A program made the position numbers and the translations under genes. The notes beneath the pieces were generated by a model, which saw only the letters and a list, made by a program, of their open reading frames with translations, made no database searches and was not told the origin of the DNA. From an uncultured Prevotella sp. (GTDB taxonomy: Bacteria > Bacteroidota > Bacteroidia > Bacteroidales > Bacteroidaceae): 14,234 nucleotides of DNA. Numbering within the stretch: the first letter of the stretch is position 1; each line of letters begins with the position of its first letter. The stretch spans positions 1 to 14,234 of the forward strand of contig CAKOVA010000055.1 of assembly GCA_934120735.1 (NCBI GenBank). The letters run 5' to 3'. Shown here piece by piece: positions 8,223-14,234 of this stretch.

Positions 8223-8600
8223 TCATAAAACCAACGGAGTGAATTGGGACTGAAAATTTAAATTCAGTCTCCCGCAGCACCATATAATCACTCTTTCAAT
8301 AAGGCACAAAAGAAGCCTCATGGGTCTTTTGAAGTAATATGCGGCAACTGCAAGCACGACATTGATAGAGTTTCCGAAGAGACCCCTGTAGAAGTTCCTC
8401 CCTAACCGATGGTCTGCCTTGCAGTGTTCAATAACAGACTTTATTCCCGCCCGCTTGCGGAAGAGTTTGTGCTTTTTGTTCTTGGGGTACCGTGGGGCTG
8501 TTTTCTTTGGCGTGTCCGGAATCATGATTTGTGTCTGACCGCTCATGCTTTGTCCCCGGTATCCCCTGTCGCAGGCCATTGTTTTTTAGATACACAGATC
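8223..8600 (-). pseudogene. IS5-like transposase, C-terminal remnant
   Basis: The minus-strand frame reads CDRGYRG, then IMIPDTPKKTAPRY, RKRAGIKSVIEHCKADHRLG, and RNFYRG followed by INVVLAVAAYYFKR. This is the C-terminal catalytic part of IS5-family transposases: a DRGYRG strand, then the helix with the third acidic residue (Glu in SVIEH) and the HRLGRN basic motif. Full proteins of this kind usually have more than 300 residues; only about 118 remain from the ATG at 8579. An in-frame stop lies just upstream, so the N-terminal part with the first catalytic Asp residues is gone. No terminal inverted repeats or target duplication were found by eye. It is an inactive relic next to a dispersed repeat and a broken lipoprotein gene, marking a rearranged patch. 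Confidence 0.8.
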
Positions 8601-8644
8601 GTTAAATGCTTTTCAAGGGGAAATTATTTACATTTTTTACAACC

Positions 8645-9204
8645 CTAATCGGAAGTTGACTTGATGGTAAATATTTTTGATATATAGTAATGAGTCTTTC
8701 CAGATGTTGTGTAAAAAGACAATTGCAATTTGTATTTACCTTGTATCTTTTTCTCATTTATAGGGAAGAAAAAGGCGTGATACTGTTTGGTGTTGGAAGG
8801 AATGAATGTACCCAAATCTTCTTTTACAAAATTCTCTGGATAAGATAAAGAACGCCATAAGTTACTTTCCTCATTATAATATAAAAACATATCATTTGAA
8901 AGGAAAATAGAGTCATTTGTGTTATTTACCAATTCTGTTTTTATAAAACAGAATTTATTACTTGAAAAATGTAAACGCAAATCATTTAATTCAATTAGAG
9001 CAACACTATTTATAATCTCTTTTTTATTTGTGTTATATTTTTCAATAATAGTTTTATCTGAAGCAGTCAAATAGAAAATGTTTTTTTATTAGAATGAATT
9101 GCTGTTATATTATCATTGACATTATTATCGTTTTTTTCAACTTTACAATGACAGCCCACAATTGTAAAAATCAGGAAACAAAAAAAGATAATTCGATTAA
9201 CCAT
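8645..9204 (-). pseudogene. Small AT-rich lipoprotein gene broken by a one-base frameshift
   Basis: The minus-strand ATG at 9204 starts MVNRIIFFCFLIFTIVGCHC, a lipoprotein signal with lipobox IVGC and Cys18, followed by an Asn/Asp-rich linker. This frame stops at TGA shortly after a run of seven A (T7 on the plus strand, 9081-9087). One extra base in that run would join it to a 141-codon frame continuing to TAG at 8645, for about 186 residues in all. That second part can also be opened from TTG 9070, but it would then lack the export signal. The body contains ELVNNTNDSIFLSN, SNLWRSLSYPENF, and FIPSNTKQYHAFFF, then KYKLQLSFYTTSG, a pattern like small Ig-like beta-sandwich domains, though I do not recognise a named family. 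Base composition is far more AT-rich than the neighbours. Phase variation, a true pseudogene or a sequencing error are all possible. Confidence 0.7.
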
Positions 9205-9481
9205 AGGGTAGATTCAACTTCAAGATGCAACTACGTTTGCAAATTTAAGTAAAATGTCTCAAGTGGTGTTCTAAAACCCAACTTTTTTTCTTAGTCTTGC
9301 ATTTATTTTATGTTGATGTTCCTTGATTTGATAATCCTTAAAACCCTTGAAATCACAGGGACAACGCGGACAACATCCGTGAAGCACTGTTGTGAACACA
9401 ACAAACAAAATATCATAGCAACGTAACGACACGGAATGGCACGAAAAACATCCTTGGGATATCCGTGAAGTTTCGTTGCCT
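9205..9481. other. Intergenic region with short dispersed repeats
   Basis: This 277-nt stretch separates two minus-strand lipoprotein genes. It contains the words CATCCGTGAAG (about 9373) and GGATATCCGTGAA (9457-9469). The second recurs at 12124-12136, in the same kind of context after a CACGGA motif. The region would include the 3' end of the Wzi/lipoprotein transcript, but I see no classic hairpin with T-tract. An 81-codon frame on the minus strand here has no coding character. Confidence 0.4.
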
Positions 9482-9922
9482 CTAAAATTTGACGAACACC
9501 AACCGAAGCTGTTCACTGCGCAGAATCATACGCGAACCATCTAACCGTTCCACCTCAAACTGTTCGTCCAGCCGTTGGATGCCGTATGGATAAAGAATCT
9601 TCACATCGTCTATCACCGGGTCGCCCTTCGTACGATCAGAAATCAATGGCTTGCGCAACGTCAGACGCTGGTCACGATGTTCAAACTCCATCACACACTC
9701 GGGATAGCGGTAATCCAAATCGTTGAGCATGAGAATTTTGCCTTGAACCGACCAAAACAATCGTTGCGCAGAGAGGTCGGCCGTTCCCTTGGTTTGCAAG
9801 GTATCTACTTGTTGCAAACGCCAATAACCATCCAAGGCCCCGTTGTTGGATGTTTCCAGCTCGCAAGAAGTCCAGGTCGCGAGCATCAGGAGGGTGAGGA
9901 GGATATAAGATAATTTTTTCAT
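9482..9922 (-). CDS. Small lipoprotein, DUF4847/lipocalin-like
   Basis: The 146-residue protein starts MKKLSYILLTLLMLATWTSC, a type II signal peptide with Cys20 as the probable lipidated residue. The mature part begins with GALDGYWRLQQVDTL. Such a 'G.W.L..v' opening, followed by alternating beta strands (RLFWSVQGKILML, VMEFEHRDQRLTL, DEQFEVERLDG) and ending LRLVFVKF, fits the small lipocalin-like lipoproteins annotated in Bacteroidetes as DUF4847. The frame is open upstream to 10042, but that extension overlaps the end of the Wzi-family gene and would bury the signal peptide, so ATG 9922 is chosen. It starts 13 nt after the Wzi-family stop, so the two are very probably one operon. Its function is unknown; an accessory role in the outer membrane with the Wzi-like barrel is inference. 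Confidence 0.8.
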   Translation of the reverse strand: MKKLSYILLTLLMLATWTSCELETSNNGALDGYWRLQQVDTLQTKGTADLSAQRLFWSVQGKILMLNDLDYRYPECVMEFEHRDQRLTLRKPLISDRTKGDPVIDDVKILYPYGIQRLDEQFEVERLDGSRMILRSEQLRLVFVKF

Positions 9923-9935
9923 TTCAATGACTTGT

Positions 9936-11504
9936 TTACAGGTTGAACACTCCATGTTTGCCGATGGTGAGCTGTACGCCTTGATTATTGCCCAGGATTC
10001 GGCCGAAATCGCCCCCATAGCTTCCTCGGATGTTCCAGCCATGTTTCAGCTGGCAGCCAACCTCCAGCATAACGCTTACGTTGTGCTGTTTGGCTGCGAA
10101 GGGCATTTTATAGGTTCCCAATCCCTCTTGCCAAGTGGTTAACAGGCGATAGCTCACGCCGCTCCACGGTTCGCCCGACACGCCCAGATGGAAGGCCTTG
10201 AACCGATTGTTCTGAATGTTGATACGTCCATCCTCGTTATAGAGGGGCGAACGATACAGCGGGTTGCCCATCACTTCACCCCAATGCTGCCACCCAGTGT
10301 AAATGTAGTGGTTGTAAAAATCATCGATACCCGAGATATGGTGACTCATGTTCTGCGTGTGGTCATGATATACCGGCCCGCTCTGGTACTTGGTGTACAG
10401 ATATTCAAACACCACGTTGCGCACCAAATCGTTGTATTTCAGATTGAGTTCCACGCCCAACATCATGTCTTTAAAATCGTAGACAAAGAACTTTCTTTTC
10501 TTCTTGACGTTCCATTCGTCGCCCGTTCCGTACCCGTCGTAATCGAGTTGGAACATGGACGAGTGGTCCTCGAAAAACTTTTCACCATACAGACCTACGC
10601 GCCAGGTGTCCGCATCATAGTTCATCCGTATGAGCCAGCTGCCCAGTTGGTCGCCTTCCACATTCTGATAAACGATGTCCTCCTCGGGCGCGTCGTAGCC
10701 ACCAGGCATGAAAGCATTCCAAAAAGCCCTGAACCCCGTTTGACTGCGAATCACGTTGACCGTTCCGTCAGACTGAGGCTGATAGGCCGTTCCTCCAAAA
10801 ATAGTGGCCATCTCCAACCCCATTTCAATCGAAAACGGACAGAAGCGGTCTTCATTGCCTATCTTCAAATAGCCGGCCTTGCTGTGATACAGCACGTTAT
10901 CGGCATACTTTGACTGGCGCTGGGTAAAACTGTGCTGCCAGTTATCGTCCGTCATCTTGCCGTAGGCGACGTGTCCTTTCACGTGCAACCACCTGTTGCC
11001 AAAGGGCAACATCCAGTAATCTGGCAAGGCCAAACGCACCTGCGGAACCGGACGGGCATTGATGCCCAGCGTTTGCGAACCGCTGCTCAACTGGTTGTTC
11101 TTCAACTCCATGGGGAACTCCTTGCTCCCTACAGAGAGCGCGCCATGCAACCACCGCAGCTCAACAAAGGCCTGTTGAACCATCATCTTGCTGGTATGAT
11201 TGACACCCGCCGCCACATCCAGGCCATAGCCTATCGCCCATTTGCGTGCCGAGTCGGTACGCAAGGGTCTGATCAAGGCCGCGCGCAGATAACCGTTGTT
11301 TTTTTCCAACGAACTCAAGCCATGCCGGTTGGAATGGAGCCACAAGGGCGTTTTGCCATCAGAGAACGAACTTTGTAACTCTACCTGATAATGAATGTTC
11401 TCACCGATGTTCCACTGCGATGCGTTTTCTTCATCGAAATCTGCCTGGGCATGCCCCACTCCAGTTGCGACCAGCAGAACAGACAGTAATATATGACGTT
11501 TCAT
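9936..11504 (-). CDS. Capsule assembly Wzi-family outer membrane protein
   Basis: The 522-residue protein has a signal peptide (MKRHILLSVLLVATGVGHAQ, cleavage after HAQ or nearby). The body is a predicted beta-barrel rich in aromatic and glycine residues. The segment HYQVELQSSFSDGKTPLWLH, then SNRHGLSS and GYLRAALIRP, is typical of the start of PF14052 (Wzi) proteins in Bacteroidetes. Further support comes from LSVGSKEFPMEL, SSGSQTLGINARPVPQVRLA, ALPDYW, then FLDY-like barrel strands and the repeated tryptophans of the C-terminal half. E. coli Wzi is an outer membrane lectin that holds group 1 capsule at the cell surface; Bacteroidetes members are commonly found in single copies with small lipoproteins. 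It lies upstream of a DUF4847-like gene. Capsule attachment here is family inference, made plausible by the wecBC locus about 8 kb away. Confidence 0.87.
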   Translation of the reverse strand: MKRHILLSVLLVATGVGHAQADFDEENASQWNIGENIHYQVELQSSFSDGKTPLWLHSNRHGLSSLEKNNGYLRAALIRPLRTDSARKWAIGYGLDVAAGVNHTSKMMVQQAFVELRWLHGALSVGSKEFPMELKNNQLSSGSQTLGINARPVPQVRLALPDYWMLPFGNRWLHVKGHVAYGKMTDDNWQHSFTQRQSKYADNVLYHSKAGYLKIGNEDRFCPFSIEMGLEMATIFGGTAYQPQSDGTVNVIRSQTGFRAFWNAFMPGGYDAPEEDIVYQNVEGDQLGSWLIRMNYDADTWRVGLYGEKFFEDHSSMFQLDYDGYGTGDEWNVKKKRKFFVYDFKDMMLGVELNLKYNDLVRNVVFEYLYTKYQSGPVYHDHTQNMSHHISGIDDFYNHYIYTGWQHWGEVMGNPLYRSPLYNEDGRINIQNNRFKAFHLGVSGEPWSGVSYRLLTTWQEGLGTYKMPFAAKQHNVSVMLEVGCQLKHGWNIRGSYGGDFGRILGNNQGVQLTIGKHGVFNL

Positions 11505-11610
11505 GCTTTATAAAATCGTGCTTTTTTAACAATAACGAGAAATCGTACATATTATTATATATCTCGCCGTTTTGGGCCACACGGCAATTTCATTGAAAGG
11601 CAATGTTGTG

Positions 11611-11798
11611 GAACAACGAAATTAACAAAAGACACGAATCAACTAAACAAGACAATGAACGCAAGCGTTCTGCGAATGGGACAAATTCTGCCGACATAAA
11701 TATGTCTCATGTCTTTGCCACATTGGTTTTCATTAGGTGAACGCCCGCGTTCATTGATTCCAACAAAGGGATTCGTGTCTTTTGTTAAATTCGTTGTT
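11611..11798. repeat. 188-bp inverted-repeat (MITE-like) element
   Basis: The left arm at 11612-11660 and the right arm at 11749-11798 are imperfect reverse complements over about 50 bp. Both share AACAACGAA, then TTAACAAAAGACACGAATC, and end AATGAAC. The inner ends hold two six-base palindromes, GAACGC-AA-GCGTTC (11658-11671) and GAACGC-CC-GCGTTC (11739-11752). It codes for nothing credible. The left arm recurs without the right arm at 12182-12231 and in short form at 8114-8147. No transposase of matching ends is visible, so the mobilising enzyme, if any, is unknown. Confidence 0.75.
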
Positions 11799-11880
11799 GA
11801 TACAAAAAAACATGATTGTTTTTGACGACAAATAACCTTTGTAAATAAAAATGGCATCCAACGCAGAACAGCAAATTCAC

Positions 11881-12073
11881 GGGCTGAAAGCCCAAAAGAT
11901 TATAGCCCAGGGTATCACCGTGGGTTGGATGTATTGGGGTAACTGCGTCCTGTAAGGACAAAAGCATTTGATTATCATGTTCTTGTAGTTGCTTTTGCCC
12001 TTACAGGGCGCACACCTCTCACTATCTTACCCAGGGCGGTGCCCTGGGCTATAAGCTGCTGCCCCTGCGGGGC
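11881..12073. repeat. GC-rich long-hairpin intergenic repeat
   Basis: The arm 11901-11966 (TATAGCCCAGGG ... CCTGTAAGGACAAAAGC) pairs imperfectly with 11990-12053 (GCTTTTGCCCTTACAGG ... CCCTGGGCTATA). The central loop is about 23 nt. Each side is capped by a small perfect hairpin: GGGCT-GAA-AGCCC at 11881-11893 and GCCCC-TGC-GGGGC at 12061-12073. From memory, sequences of this type, with 'tatagcccaggg' and 'ccctgtaagggc' words, are frequent between genes in Bacteroidetes. They are often mistaken for short genes. Function is unknown. Confidence 0.75.
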
Positions 12074-12147
12074 GTTGAACCTCGCTACTCCGCATCTCAA
12101 ACATAATCACACGGACATACCGTGGATATCCGTGAAACTCCGATGCG

Positions 12148-12231
12148 AACACGGCATTTTCATTTAAAGGGAAATGTTGTTGAACAACGAATGACACAAA
12201 TGACACGAATCAACTAAACAAGACAATGAAC
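12148..12231. repeat. Direct copy of the sequence at 11577-11660
   Basis: From CACGGCATTTTCATTTAAAG to GAATCAACTAAACAAGACAA and TGAAC this stretch matches 11577-11660 almost base for base, including the TTTCATT-AAAGG-AATGTTG lead-in upstream of the element arm. The two copies are therefore direct repeats about 570 bp apart that bracket the GC-rich hairpin. The right arm of the element is missing from this copy, so it looks truncated or rearranged. Confidence 0.7.
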
Positions 12232-12936
12232 TACTTTGTAAATGAAAGAGCAGTTGACGTGGATGAAATGAGAAGCAGGAGGGACATTATGTATGAATTT
12301 TCTTGACAACAACATGCTTCATATTTCGCTTATTCACCAACAAAGAGGCCAATCGTCGTAAATTCGCCCAAAATAAGACCGTTTTCATATAATACTGAAA
12401 AACAACATATTACAAGTAAACATCTGCACCAAGAACCTGCTAATCGAGTCTTTTTGAGCCAAAAGCATTGCTATAAAGGTGAAATCTGTATGCTTTTGCA
12501 TGCCTAACCCATGCAAATTGGCCATCAAAACGATGCTTCTACGGCGAGAAAAGTCGGGATTTTCTTGGTAAAAATCGTGTTTTCAGAGGAAAAAGCCTGC
12601 TGCTTGCTTCCTGTTTGCCTATTGTTTTTTTCCAGATTGCACATTTCCAAGTGCCGTTTTAGGGGCATCAAACGGACAAAATATTTAACAAATCTCCTAC
12701 TGCGAAGCAGTGTTTTTCTACAACGAAAAACGCAGAAGAAACAAAAAGACGTTGCTGCAAAAGATAATTCACGGAAGAATGCATAGCGTGAACCAGCAAG
12801 TGCGAGATTACAAAACGTGTCTGAAGAGCTCGCATCTTGGTGTAGGAAAGTTTATTTTTTCGCTCGGTTAAAAGATTGTATGTTTACTTGAAATGTCCTA
12901 AAGAAATGCTCTTTTTTTAGAAGAGAAACAGACCAC

Positions 12937-13080
12937 TCACAAAAACATCGAATGATTTACCACAAAAACACCAAATGAAACACCGCAAAAGTTTATGATG
13001 GAATGCCACAAAAGTTTATGATGAAACACCACAAAAGTTTATGATGAAATGCCACAAAAGTTTATGATGAAATGCCACAA
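12937..13080 (+). repeat. Tandem array of six 23-bp units before the ATPase gene
   Basis: Units run 12937-12959, 12960-12982, 12983-13005, 13006-13028, 13029-13051 and 13052-13074, with a partial seventh to 13080. The core is CACAAAAGTTTATGATG. The last two full units are identical, units three and four differ by a few bases, and the first two keep only the CACAAAAACA and AATGA parts. The period of 23 is not a multiple of three, so the array is not coding. There are no spacers, so it is not a CRISPR. It ends about 37 nt before the -33 box of the ATPase promoter, a position suited to binding a regulator. Confidence 0.85.
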
Positions 13081-13116
13081 TTCATAGTTTTAAATGTCTA
13101 AAATATTAGTTTTTTC

Positions 13117-13147
13117 TTGCAAATATATCTGAATATCAATAACTTTG
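13117..13147 (+). promoter_or_regulatory. Bacteroidetes-type promoter of the ATPase gene
   Basis: TTG at 13117-13119 and TAACTTTG at 13140-13147 match the sigma-ABfr -33 and -7 elements (TTG and TAnnTTTG) with a 20-nt spacing. The start codon is 26 nt after the -7 box, so the leader is short, roughly 20 nt. No Shine-Dalgarno is evident, as is usual in this phylum. Confidence 0.8.
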
Positions 13148-13173
13148 CACACATAATCAATCACGGTTACAAT

Positions 13174-14234
13174 ATGCGTTATTCACAGAGAATTGCAGAC
13201 CTTCAACTGGCAGAGCATCTTGAGGCTTTTGGGGCAATACTAATAGAGGGTCCTAAGTGGTGCGGGAAGACAACAACTGCAGAACAAATGAGTAAAAGTG
13301 TCGTAAAAATGCAGGATACGGAGATGCAGGAAGAATACGCTGCAACAGCCGCTTCAAAACCATCCTTGCTGTTGTTGGGTGAAACACCTCGCCTTATAGA
13401 TGAGTGGCAGGACGCTCCTATACTTTGGGATGCTGTGCGCACAATGGTGGACGAGCGTCAGGTTCCAGGACAGTTCATTCTTACCGGATCTACCGTTGTT
13501 GACAGAAGTAAGATTCATCATTCTGGTACAGGTAGGATATCACGAATGAAGATGTTGCCAATGAGTCTATGGGAATCGGGAGAGTCGAACGGAAAAATAT
13601 CTCTTAAAGAATTGTTCGATAATAAAGACTTGGACATAGATGGCATTACTTCTGCCATGAAGATAGAAGACCTTATTTACGCTGCTTGTCGTGGCGGATG
13701 GCCTGCATTTCTTAATATGGAGAGTGATAAGGCGAAATTGCTGATTGCACGCAACTATGTGGATGCCATCTGTAGAGACGATATTTCAAGAGTAGACGGC
13801 GTACAAAGAGATGAACGGACTACTCGTGCCATATTACGTTCATATGCTCGTAACATTTCTACATTGGCAAAAAACACAGCTTTATTAGCTGATGTAACGT
13901 CTTCTGGGGAAGTGTCACTCACGATGAGCACGTTCTTAGATTATATAACATCCCTGAATAAGTTGTTTGTTATTGACAACATTGATGCGTGGTGCCCTGC
14001 CGTCCGGAGCAAGACAGCAATTCGAAGTGGTATAAAGCGGGCTTTCGTAGACCCTTCCATTACAATTGCAGCTTTAGGACTTTCTCCTGAAGCATTAATG
14101 ACTCAGCTCAAAACTTTTGGTTTCATCTTTGAGCAGATGTGTGCGAGAGATCTTCGGGCTTACACGCCAGGCTTTGGCAATCATTTGTCATACTATCGTG
14201 ACCGCTACGGACTGGAGGCCGACCTTGTGCTTCA
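13174..14234 (+). CDS. AAA_14 / DUF4143 ATP-binding protein, 3' end outside window
   Basis: The frame from ATG 13174 is open to the window edge (353 codons). The protein starts MRYSQRIADLQLAEHLEAFG. The Walker A motif is GPKWCGKTTT at residues 26-35 and the Walker B-like motif LIDEWQD at 74-80. TGSTV (104-108) fits the sensor strand, and HSGTGRISRMKMLPMSLWESGES (part of AAA_14) spans about 116-138. RGGWP at 173-177 is the linker before DUF4143, which begins near the NYVDAICRDDISRVDG segment and includes ARNISTLAKNTALLADV. Near the edge YYRDRYGLEADLV reads like the start of the restriction-endonuclease-like fold in this family, whose members usually have about 400-430 residues. The role of these proteins is poorly known; they are often multi-copy in Bacteroidetes. 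A strong promoter and a tandem repeat array lie just upstream. Confidence 0.9.
   Translation, partial: MRYSQRIADLQLAEHLEAFGAILIEGPKWCGKTTTAEQMSKSVVKMQDTEMQEEYAATAASKPSLLLLGETPRLIDEWQDAPILWDAVRTMVDERQVPGQFILTGSTVVDRSKIHHSGTGRISRMKMLPMSLWESGESNGKISLKELFDNKDLDIDGITSAMKIEDLIYAACRGGWPAFLNMESDKAKLLIARNYVDAICRDDISRVDGVQRDERTTRAILRSYARNISTLAKNTALLADVTSSGEVSLTMSTFLDYITSLNKLFVIDNIDAWCPAVRSKTAIRSGIKRAFVDPSITIAALGLSPEALMTQLKTFGFIFEQMCARDLRAYTPGFGNHLSYYRDRYGLEADLVL

Larger units (their letters stand above)
11505..13173. other. About 1.7 kb repeat-rich noncoding region
   Basis: No frame here has credible coding character. In order it holds a 188-bp inverted-repeat element, a GC-rich long hairpin, a second direct copy of the sequence flanking the first element, an AT-rich stretch (about 12232-12936) with small palindromes such as ACTGC-GAA-GCAGT at 12699-12711 followed by GTTTTT, a 23-bp tandem array and a promoter. 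The 276-nt plus-strand frame at 12511-12786 has no start context, no recognisable domain and a Cys/Leu-rich then Lys-rich composition that fits translated noncoding DNA. The divergent Wzi-family and ATPase genes both face away from this region, so it must contain both promoters. Confidence 0.6.

Noticed and set aside
9271..9516. 81-codon minus-strand frame overlapping the end of the DUF4847-like gene
   Set aside because: No signal peptide or domain, runs through short dispersed repeats and overlaps a well-supported gene.
10188..11378. Long open frames (241 and 148 codons) on the plus strand opposite the Wzi-family gene
   Set aside because: They are shadows of the coding strand. Their products have no signal peptide, domain or plausible composition, while the minus-strand protein is a complete exported barrel.
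11639..11967. Short minus-strand frames of 72 and 60 codons
   Set aside because: They lie across the inverted-repeat element and the GC-rich hairpin, which explain the sequence better than coding does.
12226..12306. 26-residue frame starting at the end of the dispersed repeat (MNYFVNERAVDVDEMRSRRD...)
   Set aside because: Composition looks protein-like, but the ATG belongs to the repeat word ACAATGAAC. There is no promoter or homology I can name, and it is too short to judge.
12699..12717. Terminator-like ACTGC-GAA-GCAGT followed by GTTTTT
   Set aside because: Stem of only five pairs with a short T-run and no gene upstream on that strand that would need it.
12511..12786. 91-codon plus-strand frame in the repeat-rich region
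   Set aside because: Cys/Leu-rich then Lys-rich composition, no domain, no promoter or ribosome site, and surrounded by noncoding repeats. Probably chance.
12937..13080. Possible CRISPR array
   Set aside because: The 23-bp units are directly adjacent with no unique spacers, and no cas gene is nearby.

Overview
The window looks like a chromosomal segment from a Bacteroidales bacterium, most probably Prevotella or a close relative. The grounds are the family-level resemblance of the proteins (PorO/P-type porin, Wzi-family barrel, small SPII lipoproteins, AAA_14/DUF4143 ATPase), weak or absent Shine-Dalgarno sequences, a Bacteroidetes-type promoter (TTG, 20 nt, TAnnTTTG) before the last gene, and AT-rich intergenic regions carrying repeats of a kind common in this group. 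No species assignment is possible from reading alone.

Left part (1-2523), plus strand: surface polysaccharide synthesis. The 3' end of wecB (UDP-GlcNAc 2-epimerase) is followed by wecC (UDP-ManNAc dehydrogenase). Together they make UDP-ManNAcA. After a 333-nt gap comes a bacterial sugar transferase of the type that loads the first sugar phosphate onto undecaprenyl phosphate.

Centre (2850-8109), plus strand: an apparent operon dcuB - ansB - porin - aspA, closed by a strong intrinsic terminator. The products span the whole envelope: an outer membrane porin, a periplasmic asparaginase (Asn to Asp), an inner membrane C4-dicarboxylate antiporter (Asp in, succinate out), and a cytoplasmic aspartase (Asp to fumarate). 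Together they can feed fumarate respiration from asparagine or aspartate. The porin-aspA gap holds two overlapping hairpins that cannot form together.

Right of the operon (8110-9204) is a decayed zone: the first of several dispersed repeats, the 3' remnant of an IS5-like transposase, and a very AT-rich lipoprotein gene broken by one base in a homopolymer. Next, on the minus strand (9482-11504), a Wzi-family capsule-attachment barrel gene is followed 13 nt later by a small DUF4847-like lipoprotein gene.

11505-13173 is about 1.7 kb without a credible gene. It holds a 188-bp inverted-repeat element, a GC-rich long hairpin of the kind common in Bacteroidetes intergenic DNA, a second direct copy of the flanking repeat, and six tandem 23-bp units just upstream of a clear promoter. 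That promoter drives an AAA_14/DUF4143 ATPase gene that runs off the right edge. I found no wholly new system. The most notable signals are the iterated 23-bp array, the nested repeat cluster, the competing hairpins before aspA and the frameshifted lipoprotein.
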